42,995 nucleotides of DNA from Oscillospiraceae bacterium (GTDB taxonomy: Bacteria; Bacillota; Clostridia; Oscillospirales; Ruminococcaceae), in contig JAFTTH010000031.1 in the NCBI GenBank assembly GCA_017466885.1, positions 1-42,995 of the forward strand, read 5' to 3'. Shown here piece after piece: positions 1-9,856 of the stretch (positions are counted from its first letter, which is position 1; each line of letters starts with the position of its first letter). A program made the translations under genes and the position numbers. The notes under the pieces were generated by a model. That model was not told the origin of the DNA. It saw nothing but the letters and a program-made list of their open reading frames with translations, and did not search any database.

Positions 1-1
1 A

Positions 2-1315
2 CTCCACCTGGTGGTGGACGGTGCCGCACTGGTTCGGGGGTTGGTTGTTCACTCAAATACCACCATTGAATGTATGGACAAAAGCTGCGGCTTTTACCTG
101 GCGGATCATTCAGACTGCGCGGTGCTTCGCAACTCCAACCCTGGTTATGCCGAGATCCGCACCCGGAACGTCACGCTGATTGGCGGTACATATAACCATA
201 ACTGTATGAATCAGGCGCACGATGTTCCCAGCACCAACCCGGATGAGGTCTGTATCAATATGCCGGAACGGTACTGTAATGAGTCAACATTGCACGCTAC
301 CGTTGCGATGGAGTTTATCGGCATCGAGAATCTGACGGTGAGGGACCTGGTTGTACGGGATCAGCGAACCTACGCCTTCACGGTAGGTAATTTCCGCCAC
401 GTATATATCGAGAACGTTTTCTTCGAGCTGGTCAATGAGATCCTTTTCGGGAACCAGGACGGCTTCCATTTCTGGGGACCGGGTCAGTTCCTGACCGTCC
501 GGAATGTTGGCGGCCGGACGCAGGATGACTTTATGAACATCGGCCCAGATGAACGGGACGGCTTTTCCTCCATTACCGATGTCGTTGTTGACGGTGTGTT
601 TCTGGACGATGCCTATCAGGCGATCCGTCTTCTCTCCCGGGGAACGGGACTGCTGGATCGGGTAACTATTCGGAATGTCGTGGGAAAATACCGTTGCTTC
701 GGGTTTTATATTAATCCATGGTTTATCAGCGAGCAGAACGGAAACTTCGGGAATATCACCTTTGAACATATTGATATCCGGTCGGGAAGTAACCCCTATG
801 AAGAGTATGATTACAGCAACCCCACCTTCCTGTTCAATATCGGCGGAGACATTGAGTCGCTGACCTTGCGGGATATTCACTGGCACAATCCCTACGATAG
901 CCGGGATGTATTCCAAATCGGTTACCCCTACCATCTGCCCGATTACCCCTTTGAGGTTATGCCCCGGATTGGTACCCTTTTGGTTGACGGTTTCAAGGCC
1001 TTCCAGAAGGACCACGCCGGGGATGACACCACTTACTTCAGGCTTCGTGGGGGAATTGACCGGTTGATTCTGCGGGATATTGATATCGCCCGGCCAGAGG
1101 ATGCGGAGGGTGGTTGCTTCTTAAAGACTCTACCCGATGCCCAAATCAAGCGGATCAACCTGGAGCGGGCTGTTGTAGAGCATATGGATACTCTGCTGGA
1201 CCTGGAGGAAGGGTCAGTCGATACGCTGATTTTGGATCAGGTGCGGGCTGAAAAGGTAGATAAGATTTGCGTGGGTCAGCCCAACCGGACCGTTGGAACG
1301 ATCCAGGAACTCTGA
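2..1315 (+). CDS. Right-handed beta-helix protein, GH28/pectate-lyase-like (5' end missing)
   Basis: The reading frame is open to the left edge, so only the C-terminal 437 or so residues are present. The protein is a string of short beta-strand/turn repeats rich in the pattern I-x-N/D-V/I, typical of right-handed parallel beta-helix enzymes. Two segments resemble the active-site strands of glycoside hydrolase family 28 and related enzymes: NQDGFHFWGP (from about 452) and QDDFMNI (about 521-541), giving an N-x-D and a D-D pair. By family knowledge this suggests hydrolysis or lysis of an acidic polysaccharide such as pectin or rhamnogalacturonan. The substrate cannot be read from the sequence. 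A signal peptide would lie outside the window. The gene ends 20 bases before a strong terminator and is transcriptionally separate from the heat-shock operon. It could also be a non-catalytic beta-helix surface protein. Confidence 0.72.
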   Translation, partial: LHLVVDGAALVRGLVVHSNTTIECMDKSCGFYLADHSDCAVLRNSNPGYAEIRTRNVTLIGGTYNHNCMNQAHDVPSTNPDEVCINMPERYCNESTLHATVAMEFIGIENLTVRDLVVRDQRTYAFTVGNFRHVYIENVFFELVNEILFGNQDGFHFWGPGQFLTVRNVGGRTQDDFMNIGPDERDGFSSITDVVVDGVFLDDAYQAIRLLSRGTGLLDRVTIRNVVGKYRCFGFYINPWFISEQNGNFGNITFEHIDIRSGSNPYEEYDYSNPTFLFNIGGDIESLTLRDIHWHNPYDSRDVFQIGYPYHLPDYPFEVMPRIGTLLVDGFKAFQKDHAGDDTTYFRLRGGIDRLILRDIDIARPEDAEGGCFLKTLPDAQIKRINLERAVVEHMDTLLDLEEGSVDTLILDQVRAEKVDKICVGQPNRTVGTIQEL

Positions 1316-1335
1316 TTGTTTATGCCGAAATGAGG

Positions 1336-1381
1336 GCCACTGCGCCACCCCAAAAAGGGAACTGGTGCGGTGGCTTTTTTT
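1336..1381 (+). terminator. Rho-independent terminator after the beta-helix gene
   Basis: An 11-bp stem (1336-1346 with 1364-1374, two G-T pairs) encloses a 17-base loop and is followed directly by seven T. It separates the upstream gene from the hrcA promoter. Confidence 0.85.
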
Positions 1382-1443
1382 GCCGGAAAAAAGTGGGAAA
1401 ATCAATTTTTCTGAAGATCTTTCGTAAAAAAACTGTGAACTGC

Positions 1444-1472
1444 TTGACAACTGGCAAAAATAGGGGTATAGT
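1444..1472 (+). promoter_or_regulatory. Sigma-A promoter of the hrcA-grpE-dnaK-dnaJ operon
   Basis: A perfect -35 TTGACA (1444-1449), a 17-base spacer and TATAGT (1467-1472). The predicted start point, about 1479, lies just upstream of the CIRCE operator, so bound HrcA would block initiation or early elongation. Confidence 0.92.
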
Positions 1473-1483
1473 ATATGCAGAGG

Positions 1484-1510
1484 TTAGCACTCAAGGCTTT
1501 AGAGTGCTAA
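1484..1510 (+). promoter_or_regulatory. CIRCE operator (HrcA binding site)
   Basis: A perfect 9-bp inverted repeat TTAGCACTC-N9-GAGTGCTAA. This is the exact consensus CIRCE element recognised by HrcA in Firmicutes and many other bacteria. It lies between the promoter and hrcA itself, so the operon is autoregulated and should be induced when heat shock titrates GroEL away from HrcA. Confidence 0.97.
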
Positions 1511-1585
1511 AATCGAGACCGGACGGCAGGCAGGTGCTTTTCTGCAGATGCCTGCGAATGATCGAGAAGGGTGAGGTGAGAGTGT

Positions 1586-2638
1586 ATGACGATGGACGGC
1601 CGGAAGCTCCGGGTGCTGTCTGCTATTGTGCAGACCTATATTGCCACCGGGGAGCCGGTAGGGTCGAAAGCAATCTCCGCAATGCTGGATAATGCGGTAT
1701 CCTCTGCAACCATCCGGAATGATATGGCGGAGCTGGAGCGGCAGGGCTTGCTGGAGCAGCCTCATACCTCAGCCGGGCGGATCCCTACCCACCTGGGCTA
1801 CCGGGTTTATATTGATAATCTTCTGGAAAAGCAGCCCCTTTCCCAGAAGGAGAAGAAAACCATTGACACAATGCTTGCCACGCCCCCCGAGAGTGCAGAG
1901 CAGCTTTTGGAGCAGGCCGGATCGGCCCTGGCGGAGTTTACCCACTGCGCCGCCATCAGCACCACTCCCACCCCGGAGCGGACGGTCATCAGCCGGATCG
2001 ATATGATCCCGGCGGCACCGAGGATTTACGTGATGCTGGTCATCACCTCCTCGGGATTGATGAAGAGCTGCTTATATCGGTCGGATTTTGAGATTTCGGA
2101 CCGCGATTTTCTGGCCTTCCGGGCTTTCATTGAGGAAAAGCTGGTGGGGAAAGAGTGTGAAAGCCTTTCTCCTGCGGCGGTGCAAAGGCTGGGAGCGGCC
2201 CTGGGAGAAAACTGGCTGACCCTTTCGCCTCTGCTGTTCCGGCTGTGCGAGCTGATTGGTGAGCTGATGGAAGGGGAGGTTATCCTGGAAGGGCAGACCA
2301 ACCTTCTGGGATATAAGGAGCTTCACGATAGCGGTGAGGGCCTTTTGCGGTTCCTCTCCCGGAGCGGAAATCTTTTTGGTCTGCTCAACCCCAAAACGGA
2401 AGGGGTGCGGGTGCTGATTGGCTCCGAGCTGAACCGTTCCGAGCTGAACCAGTCCAGTATGCTTCTAACCAAATACCGGATCGGCTCCAAGGCTTACGGT
2501 CATTTGGGAATCATCGGCCCCACCCGGATCGACTATGCAAGACTGATTCCTTCTTTGGAATATTTCGCCGGAAAGATGGGATCCCTCCTCGCTGGCTACT
2601 ATGAGGAAACAGAAAGAAAGGATGACACTGACCAATGA
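1586..2638 (+). CDS. hrcA: Heat-inducible transcription repressor HrcA
   Basis: Encodes a 350-residue repressor of class I heat-shock genes, of normal family length. The N-terminal winged helix holds the recognition segment around IRNDMAEL (about residues 43-50), followed by the family signature HTSAGRIPT (about 60-68). The rest fits the GAF-like and inserted dimerization domains. The ATG at 1586 follows a purine-rich stretch (AAGGGTGAGG). It is first in the operon, behind a perfect CIRCE, and overlaps grpE by four bases (ATGA), which indicates translational coupling. HrcA activity normally depends on the GroEL chaperonin; groESL is not in this window. Confidence 0.97.
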   Translation: MTMDGRKLRVLSAIVQTYIATGEPVGSKAISAMLDNAVSSATIRNDMAELERQGLLEQPHTSAGRIPTHLGYRVYIDNLLEKQPLSQKEKKTIDTMLATPPESAEQLLEQAGSALAEFTHCAAISTTPTPERTVISRIDMIPAAPRIYVMLVITSSGLMKSCLYRSDFEISDRDFLAFRAFIEEKLVGKECESLSPAAVQRLGAALGENWLTLSPLLFRLCELIGELMEGEVILEGQTNLLGYKELHDSGEGLLRFLSRSGNLFGLLNPKTEGVRVLIGSELNRSELNQSSMLLTKYRIGSKAYGHLGIIGPTRIDYARLIPSLEYFAGKMGSLLAGYYEETERKDDTDQ

Positions 2639-3204
2639 GTACCGAGGAAATGAAGGAAAATACCGCCGGCACCGCAGAACAGGAGCAAGCTCCAGAGGCA
2701 GAGCCGGAAAAGGTTAAGAAAACCGCAAAAAAGGCATCCAAAAAGGATGCGCTGGCGGATGCAGAGATCGCCAAGCTCAAGGAAGAGCTTGCGGAGGCCA
2801 AGGATCAGCAGCTGCGCACCTTTGCGGAGTTTGATAACTTCCGGAAACGGAGTCAGAAGGAGAAGGACCATGCCTTTGGGGACGGTGTGATGCACGCCGC
2901 CAAGCAGCTTCTCCCTGTGATTGACAGCTTTGACATGGCTATGGCCTACGCTGACGGAGATGCAGAAGGCTTCCGGAAGGGCGTAGAGCTGATCTATCAA
3001 AAGCTGGGTGAGTATCTTACCAACGTCGGTATTTCGGAGATCCCGGCAAAGGATCTTCCCTTTGATGCCGACCTGCACAATGCCGTTATGACTCGGGAGG
3101 ATCCCGATGTGGAGGAAAATACCGTCCTTGACGTGATGCAAAAGGGTTATACAATGGGAGACCGGGTGCTCCGCCATTCTATGGTGGTTGTATCTGTGAA
3201 ATAA
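2635..3204 (+). CDS. grpE: Nucleotide exchange factor GrpE
   Basis: Encodes 189 residues. GrpE dimers release ADP from DnaK and reset the chaperone cycle. The first 55 or so residues are acidic and lysine-rich and probably disordered. A long helix with coiled-coil character follows and carries the family motif FDNFRKR (about 66-72). The C-terminal beta domain ends in the typical GYTMGDRVLRHSMVVVS segment. The start codon overlaps the hrcA stop, so translation is probably coupled. dnaK follows after 57 bases. Confidence 0.97.
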   Translation: MSTEEMKENTAGTAEQEQAPEAEPEKVKKTAKKASKKDALADAEIAKLKEELAEAKDQQLRTFAEFDNFRKRSQKEKDHAFGDGVMHAAKQLLPVIDSFDMAMAYADGDAEGFRKGVELIYQKLGEYLTNVGISEIPAKDLPFDADLHNAVMTREDPDVEENTVLDVMQKGYTMGDRVLRHSMVVVSVK

Positions 3205-5103
<1,899 letters not shown>

Positions 5104-5192
5104 CCTAAAATAGATCACCCGGAAGGGCAGGGCGGGAATCGTCCTGTCCTTTCGCCGTGAGGACATACCTTCACCAAGGAGGAAGAGTACCT

Positions 5193-6338
5193 TTGGCGGA
5201 TAAACGCGACTACTATGAGGTGCTTGGCGTTTCCAAGGGCGCATCGGATGATGAGATCAAAAAAGCCTATCGGAAGCTGGCCAAGCAGTACCATCCCGAC
5301 CTGAATCCCGGAGATGCAGGTGCGGAAGCAAAATTCAAGGAGGTCGGAGAGGCCTATGAAATCCTTTCCGACCCGGAGAAAAAGCAGCGGTATGACCAGT
5401 TCGGCCACGCCGGTGTAGATCCCTCTTACGGTGCCGGTGCCGGCGGCTATGGCGGTTACGGTGACTTTGGCGGGATGGATTTCGATCTGGGCGATCTGTT
5501 CGGATCCTTTTTCGGTGGCGGTGGCGGACGTGCTGCCAACCCAAACGCCCCCCGTCAGGGGAGTGACTCCCGCGCCAGCGTGACCATCTCCTTCTTTGAG
5601 GCGGCAAAGGGCTGCAAAAAGCAGATCCAATATACCCGGTATGAGCAGTGCCAAAGCTGTAAGGGTAGCGGTGCAAAGGCGGGGACTTCTCCTGAGACCT
5701 GTTCCGCCTGCCGGGGTACCGGCCAGGTTCGGACCACCCGCCGTACCCCTCTGGGAATGATGAGCAGTACCCAGGTCTGTTCGGCCTGCTCGGGTACCGG
5801 CCGGATCATTAAGGAGCGGTGTCCCGATTGTTCGGGAGCCGGTCGGAAGAGAGCGACCCGGAATATTGAGATCAATATTCCGGCAGGAATTGACGATGGA
5901 CAGACCCTCTCCGTCCGTGGACAGGGGGATGCCGGGATCAACGGCGGTCCTGCCGGCAACCTGATGGTCACGGTAACCGTCCGTCCCGACCCGATCTTTG
6001 AGCGGCGGGAGTTTGACGTTTGGTGTGATCTGCCTGTCACCTTCGCCCAGGCGGCGCTGGGAAGCGAGATTAACGTTCCTACCCTGGACGGTAGCGAGAA
6101 GTATACCATCAAGGAGGGCACCCAAACGGGTACAACCTTCCGGATGAAGGGAAAGGGCATCCCTTATGTGAATGGCCGGGGCCGGGGAGATCAGTACGTT
6201 CGTGTGGTGGTGGAAACCCCCAAGAATCTCAACCGCAAGCAGAAGGAGGCCCTCAAAGCCTTTGATGCACTCCTGACCGATAAATCCAACCACGAAAAAC
6301 GTCAGGGCTTTTTCGATACCCTGAAAAACCGGAAATAA
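5193..6338 (+). CDS. dnaJ: Chaperone protein DnaJ (Hsp40), TTG start
   Basis: Encodes a 381-residue type I Hsp40 that delivers substrates to DnaK and stimulates its ATPase. The J domain carries HPD at residues 34-36. A Gly/Phe-rich linker follows. The zinc-binding region (about 153-217) has four CxxCxGxG repeats ([32 protein letters not shown]). The C-terminal substrate-binding domains complete the protein. The TTG at 5193 is chosen because AAGGAGG lies about 10 bases upstream and translation then begins [12 protein letters not shown], as expected for the family. An upstream in-frame GTG at 5157 would add 12 residues with no homology. It is last in the operon, before a bidirectional terminator. 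Confidence 0.96.
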   Translation: MADKRDYYEVLGVSKGASDDEIKKAYRKLAKQYHPDLNPGDAGAEAKFKEVGEAYEILSDPEKKQRYDQFGHAGVDPSYGAGAGGYGGYGDFGGMDFDLGDLFGSFFGGGGGRAANPNAPRQGSDSRASVTISFFEAAKGCKKQIQYTRYEQCQSCKGSGAKAGTSPETCSACRGTGQVRTTRRTPLGMMSSTQVCSACSGTGRIIKERCPDCSGAGRKRATRNIEINIPAGIDDGQTLSVRGQGDAGINGGPAGNLMVTVTVRPDPIFERREFDVWCDLPVTFAQAALGSEINVPTLDGSEKYTIKEGTQTGTTFRMKGKGIPYVNGRGRGDQYVRVVVETPKNLNRKQKEALKAFDALLTDKSNHEKRQGFFDTLKNRK

Positions 6339-6342
6339 AAAG

Positions 6343-6380
6343 GAAGCTGTATGCTCCTCGGGGGCATACAGCTTCTTTTT
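6343..6380. terminator. Bidirectional terminator between dnaJ and galE
   Basis: A perfect 12-bp stem (6343-6354 with 6364-6375) has T-runs at its 3' end and A-runs at its 5' end, so it can end both the heat-shock operon and the convergent galE transcript. Confidence 0.9.
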
Positions 6381-6389
6381 GTTTTCTCC

Positions 6390-7403
6390 TTATTGGTCAA
6401 AACCGTTGGGGTTTTTGGATTGCCAGTTCCAGGAGCTTTCGCACATTTCCTCAATTCCCAGCTTTGCACTCCAGCCCAGTACCTCCAGCGCCTTTTGGGG
6501 GTTGGCGAAGCACTCGGCAACGTCCCCGGGACGGCGGGGGTCGATCTGGTAGGGAATTGTTTTCCCGCTGGCTTTTTGGTAGGCCTCAATTGCCTGCAAA
6601 ACGCTGTAACCCTTTCCGGTGCCGAGGTTGAAGGCATCAACCCCGGTGGTGTGAGACACATAGTCCACGGCGGAAAGATGCCCTTTGGCAAGATCCACCA
6701 CGTGAATATAATCCCGGACGCCGGTGCCATCCTGGGTGGGGTAGTCGTTTCCGAAAACGTGAACGGTATCCAACTGGCCAACGGCCACCTTGGCAATATA
6801 GGGGAGGAGGTTATTGGGGATGCCGTTTGGGTCTTCGCCGATCAGGCCGCTTTCGTGCGCGCCGATGGGGTTAAAATACCGGAGAAGGGCGATCGACCAT
6901 TGAGGGTCGGAGGCGGCAAGATCCCGAAGAATCTGCTCAAGCATCAGCTTGGTGCTGCCGTAGGGATTGGTGGTGGAAAGGGGGAAATCCTCCGAAATGG
7001 GTACTGTCTTCGGGGTGCCGTAAACGGTGGCGGAGGAGGAAAAAACCAGCTTTTTGACACCGGCGGCTGCCATTGCATCGCAAAGGTTGAGGGTGCCGGT
7101 AATATTATTATGATAATATCTCAAAGGGATAGAAACCGACTCGCCGACTGCCTTCAATCCGGCAAAATGAATCACCGCATCAAAGGAATGGTTCCGGAAA
7201 ATCTCAAAAACCGCTTCCCGGTCCAAAAGATCTACCTGGAAAAAATCGAAATCTTTGCCGGAAATGGTTCGCAGACGGTTCAGAACCTCCGGTTTGCTGT
7301 TGTAAAAATTATCCAGGATGGAAACCTGGTCTCCCCGGGCGAGGAGCTCAACCACCGTGTGAGATCCAATGTAGCCGGCACCGCCGGTAACGAGAATGCG
7401 CAT
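6390..7403 (-). CDS. galE: UDP-glucose 4-epimerase GalE
   Basis: Encodes 337 residues. It interconverts UDP-galactose and UDP-glucose for the Leloir pathway and for cell-surface glycan synthesis. It is an extended short-chain dehydrogenase with the NAD-binding loop GGAGYIGSH (residues 7-15), the SSATVYG strand (about 123-129) and the catalytic Tyr-x3-Lys pair Y148/K152 (NPYGSTK). Length is normal. No other galactose genes are nearby, which suggests a housekeeping role in surface polysaccharide precursors. It has its own promoter at the end of spoVS. Confidence 0.96.
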   Translation of the reverse strand: MRILVTGGAGYIGSHTVVELLARGDQVSILDNFYNSKPEVLNRLRTISGKDFDFFQVDLLDREAVFEIFRNHSFDAVIHFAGLKAVGESVSIPLRYYHNNITGTLNLCDAMAAAGVKKLVFSSSATVYGTPKTVPISEDFPLSTTNPYGSTKLMLEQILRDLAASDPQWSIALLRYFNPIGAHESGLIGEDPNGIPNNLLPYIAKVAVGQLDTVHVFGNDYPTQDGTGVRDYIHVVDLAKGHLSAVDYVSHTTGVDAFNLGTGKGYSVLQAIEAYQKASGKTIPYQIDPRRPGDVAECFANPQKALEVLGWSAKLGIEEMCESSWNWQSKNPNGFDQ

Positions 7404-7424
7404 AGAAACAACTCCTAAAAAGAA

Positions 7425-7452
7425 TACCTGTGGAGAAAATCCTCCACAGGTA
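7425..7452 (-). terminator. Terminator of spoVS, overlapping the galE leader
   Basis: A perfect 11-bp stem (7425-7435 with 7442-7452) has a 6-base loop. On the minus strand it is followed by a T-rich run (ATTCTTTTT) that runs into the galE ribosome binding site. It starts 13 bases after the spoVS stop. Confidence 0.75.
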
Positions 7453-7453
7453 T

Positions 7454-7483
7454 ATTATACACGATTTATTCGCTTTCAGTCAA
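7454..7483 (-). promoter_or_regulatory. Probable sigma-A promoter of galE
   Basis: Read on the minus strand: TTGACT (7478-7483), an 18-base spacer, then a perfect TATAAT (7454-7459). The -35 lies inside the last codons of spoVS and the -10 just beyond its stop. The start point (about 7447) falls within the upstream arm of the spoVS terminator, so galE transcripts cannot form the full hairpin. Confidence 0.75.
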
Positions 7484-7747
7484 TGCCACACACCGCTGAG
7501 CGATGATTTTTATTGCAGTTTTTTCTTCGCCGTTAAGCTCAACGAGGAAGAAAGAGGGAGCGCAGAGGATATCAATTCCCGAAGGAATCAGATAATTGCG
7601 GGCGATTGCAATGGATTTCAATGCCTGGTTTGCAGCACCGGCACCCATTGCCTGAAGCTCAACTTTTTCCTGCTCCCGCAGGATTCCGGCAATCGCACCG
7701 GCGACCTTATTGGGCTGTGACTGGGAGGATACCTTTAAAATTTCCAC
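7466..7747 (-). CDS. spoVS: Stage V sporulation protein S (SpoVS), GTG start
   Basis: Encodes a 93-residue Alba-like protein. In Bacillus, SpoVS is needed for progression past stage V of sporulation and affects septation; its biochemical role is poorly defined. The family signature is clear: a start MEILKVS, then VAGAIAG, IQA-like LQAMGAGAANQA and IAIARNYLIPSGID. The GTG at 7747 is preferred because translation then begins exactly as in SpoVS proteins and AAGGATGG lies about 11 bases upstream. An in-frame ATG at 7759 directly abuts the Shine-Dalgarno sequence and would add MVIT. The leader is about 160 bases long. Confidence 0.92.
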   Translation of the reverse strand: MEILKVSSQSQPNKVAGAIAGILREQEKVELQAMGAGAANQALKSIAIARNYLIPSGIDILCAPSFFLVELNGEEKTAIKIIAQRCVALTESE

Positions 7748-7916
7748 TGTAATAACCATCCTTTCGATACCATACTGGAGATTAGCTTTTGGGGTAGGAA
7801 ACAAGGGGGAAGCATCTCCACCCGGGACGCGGATGGAGCCTCAAGAAGAAGTAATGGGAGAAGAGGCCGGCTGATCAAGGGGAATGATCTGCCTTATCAA
7901 AGTCGTATGTATACAT

Positions 7917-7945
7917 AGTGTACCATATTTAAAGGACTTTTTCAA
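7917..7945 (-). promoter_or_regulatory. Probable promoter of spoVS
   Basis: Read on the minus strand: TTGAAA (7940-7945), a 17-base spacer and TACACT (7917-7922). It looks like a sigma-A site; no convincing sigma-H site was seen. The transcript would have a leader of about 160 bases with a possible GC-rich hairpin near 7815-7840. Confidence 0.6.
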
Positions 7946-7997
7946 TAGCAAATTTCGATTTTTTGACACAATTTTCCCGGGAATTACAGAGGAATGG

Positions 7998-8588
7998 TCA
8001 ATATCCCGTTTCTGATTCCAGTAAAACGGCTCGGACGGGAGAACCGTCCCCACCGGAGAGCTTTAAAGGAAGGGCAACGAGGAAATATTTTCCTGAAGGA
8101 ACGTCAGAAAGCTCCAGCCCCTCCAGAATGGCAATCCCGCTCCCCAAAAGGGCGGTATGTACCTCCCGGGAGATGGGCTCCCGGGCAATGGTCTGGTCAT
8201 CTGTTCCCACAAGGACAACCCCACGATCAGCCAGCACCCAGGCGGCGCTTTTATCCAAATGAGCCTTTCCTTCGCCGCAGATCAATAACCGCTTGCAGCC
8301 GCGCAAGGGCAGGTCTTCTATATCCGCCCCGGTAATCAGCCCATTCATCCGGAGGATCAAGCATTCACCGCAAAAGGACTGAAGGGAGACTTGGGCGGCA
8401 TCCTCCCCATCGGGAAGGACATGGAGGGGAAGGTCGCAGTGGGTACCGCAATGGAGGGTCGTTTCCAACAGGGAAAGCTGAAAAGCATCTCCCTGCGCAA
8501 GGGTGGAAATGGGGGTCAGCCGAGGGGCGGGGTCGCCGGGATAAAGGGGCGCAGAAAGGATCTCGCGGGTGATGTCAATAACCTTCAT
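7998..8588 (-). CDS. Cyclase family protein (kynurenine formamidase-like metal hydrolase)
   Basis: Encodes 196 residues of the cyclase/arylformamidase family, metal-dependent hydrolases that act on amides such as N-formylkynurenine or on related ring substrates. The family metal-binding motif HxGTHxDxPxH is intact as HCGTHCDLPLH (about residues 46-56: H46, H50, D52, H56). The N-terminal MKVIDITREI is also typical. No tryptophan-catabolism genes are nearby, so the real substrate is unknown. AGGAGG, overlapping the stop codon of the upstream small gene, lies 6 bases before the ATG, which suggests coupled translation. Confidence 0.85.
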   Translation of the reverse strand: MKVIDITREILSAPLYPGDPAPRLTPISTLAQGDAFQLSLLETTLHCGTHCDLPLHVLPDGEDAAQVSLQSFCGECLILRMNGLITGADIEDLPLRGCKRLLICGEGKAHLDKSAAWVLADRGVVLVGTDDQTIAREPISREVHTALLGSGIAILEGLELSDVPSGKYFLVALPLKLSGGDGSPVRAVLLESETGY

Positions 8589-8598
8589 AAATGGCCTC

Positions 8599-8772
8599 CT
8601 ACGAAATGAATCCGCTCCGCAAGGGTGCGGAGAGGGAAACGGCGAGAGGTTGGTTGGCGGAAAATTGGGAATAATCCATCAGGAACAGCACCAGATACCC
8701 TACCAAAATGACCAGCAATACCAGGAGCAGACACAAAAGGACGATCAAAGCAATTCGGGTTGAGTTTTTCAT
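8599..8772 (-). CDS. Small single-pass membrane protein, 57 residues
   Basis: A short gene between the exoribonuclease and cyclase genes. It reads MKNSTRIALIVLL and continues as one long hydrophobic helix (about residues 7-32, almost only Leu, Val and Ile), followed by a short polar tail ending SGFIS. GAGG lies about 7 bases before the ATG. The stop codon is embedded in the Shine-Dalgarno sequence of the downstream cyclase gene, which supports real translation and coupling. No family is recognised. The basic N-terminus suggests N-in topology. A different frame in this stretch is open for 66 codons, but its product is unlike a protein and lacks a Shine-Dalgarno site. Confidence 0.65.
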   Translation of the reverse strand: MKNSTRIALIVLLCLLLVLLVILVGYLVLFLMDYSQFSANQPLAVSLSAPLRSGFIS

Positions 8773-8800
8773 AAGGATCCCTCATTTTCAGAGTGATCGG

Positions 8801-9778
8801 TCAATCCATCAGATCAGGCGGTGCAAGGGGCTTGCGGTTATGGTTGAGGAAACGCCGGTTGTCCAGCCCCCACTGGCGCTCCGAGAAGGTTCCCGGTGCT
8901 GTTTTGGAAACGGCATCGGTAATCTCGTAAATCTCTGCATCCAGATTATCCAGAATGGAAAGAATCTCTGCCTCCAGGAATGCGGGCCGCTGGGCGCTAC
9001 CGTACTCGGGGATTCCGTGGTGAGAAAGGATCATATGGCAAAGGAGGGTAACCGTTTCCTCACTGGCACCGGTGGCCTTTCCCGCCTCGGTGACCTCGCC
9101 GGCACCCATCACCAGATGTCCCAGCAGATTCCCCTTCACGGTATATTCCTCCGCCACTCCGGCATTGGTGGCGGAGTATTCCGCTGTTTTGGAGATATCG
9201 TGGAGGATGGCACCGGAAAGAAGCAGGTCCCGGTCCACCGACGGGTACAGCGCACAGATCTGCTCTGCCAGCCGCACCACCGAAAGAACGTGGAATAACA
9301 GACCGCCCCGCACCGCGTGATGCATCTTGACGGCGGCGGGGAAATAAAGAAGCTGCTCTTTATATTTCCCCAAAAGATACAAAACAATTCCTGAAAGCTC
9401 CCGGTCAGAAAAACCTCCGGCAAGCTCGGTCAGAATTTCCAGCATTTTTTCGGGGGAGAAGGGGGCGGAGGGAACATAATCCTCGATCCGGACACCGTCC
9501 GCCGGGAGGGCAAGACGGATCCGCTCAATCTTAAGCTGCTCTTTTTCGTTCCAGATATCAATGGTGCCCCGCACCTTGATGAGTTGACCGGGAGTGTAGG
9601 TCCCGTGCACCTGGGCGGAATAGTCCCAAAGCTTTGCCGAGATCTCTTCCTCCGAATCAGCAAGGACAAGATCGGCGTAGGGCAGGTTTTTGGCTGTGGT
9701 GCGGATTGAAAAAGAACGGACGACCGCAAAGCCCTCATATCGGCCGTTATCTGTTTTTTTCAGGCTTTTCATTGTCAT
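8801..9778 (-). CDS. yhaM: YhaM-type 3'-5' exoribonuclease / HD-domain protein
   Basis: Encodes 325 residues. It combines an N-terminal OB-fold nucleic-acid-binding domain (about residues 12-100; segments AKLWDYS and IKVRGTIDIW) with a C-terminal HD phosphohydrolase domain (about 155-290) showing HHAVRGGLLFHVLSV, GAILHDISKT and ILSHHG as metal ligands. This is the architecture of YhaM, which trims 3' ends of RNA and single-stranded DNA in Firmicutes. Length is close to Bacillus YhaM. It lies downstream of the sugar isomerase-like gene, separated by a weak hairpin, and upstream of the small membrane peptide. Confidence 0.88.
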   Translation of the reverse strand: MTMKSLKKTDNGRYEGFAVVRSFSIRTTAKNLPYADLVLADSEEEISAKLWDYSAQVHGTYTPGQLIKVRGTIDIWNEKEQLKIERIRLALPADGVRIEDYVPSAPFSPEKMLEILTELAGGFSDRELSGIVLYLLGKYKEQLLYFPAAVKMHHAVRGGLLFHVLSVVRLAEQICALYPSVDRDLLLSGAILHDISKTAEYSATNAGVAEEYTVKGNLLGHLVMGAGEVTEAGKATGASEETVTLLCHMILSHHGIPEYGSAQRPAFLEAEILSILDNLDAEIYEITDAVSKTAPGTFSERQWGLDNRRFLNHNRKPLAPPDLMD

Positions 9779-9818
9779 TTTCTCTCTTTCCCGGGGAAAA
9801 TCTCCCCAATAAGATAAA

Positions 9819-9850
9819 GCACTGCATATCCATCGGGCGATATGCAGTGC
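9819..9850 (-). terminator. Perfect hairpin, possible partial terminator
   Basis: A 12-bp perfect stem (9819-9830 with 9839-9850) and an 8-base loop lie just after the stop of the TIM-barrel gene. The following minus-strand sequence is only moderately T-rich (TTTATCTTA), so it may act as an attenuator or an mRNA 3' end stabiliser rather than a full terminator. Confidence 0.55.
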
Positions 9851-9856
9851 GGTTGG

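Noticed and set aside
7841..8053. A 70-codon frame on the minus strand upstream of spoVS
   Set aside because: It starts inside the cyclase gene in another frame, crosses the predicted spoVS promoter and has no ribosome binding site.
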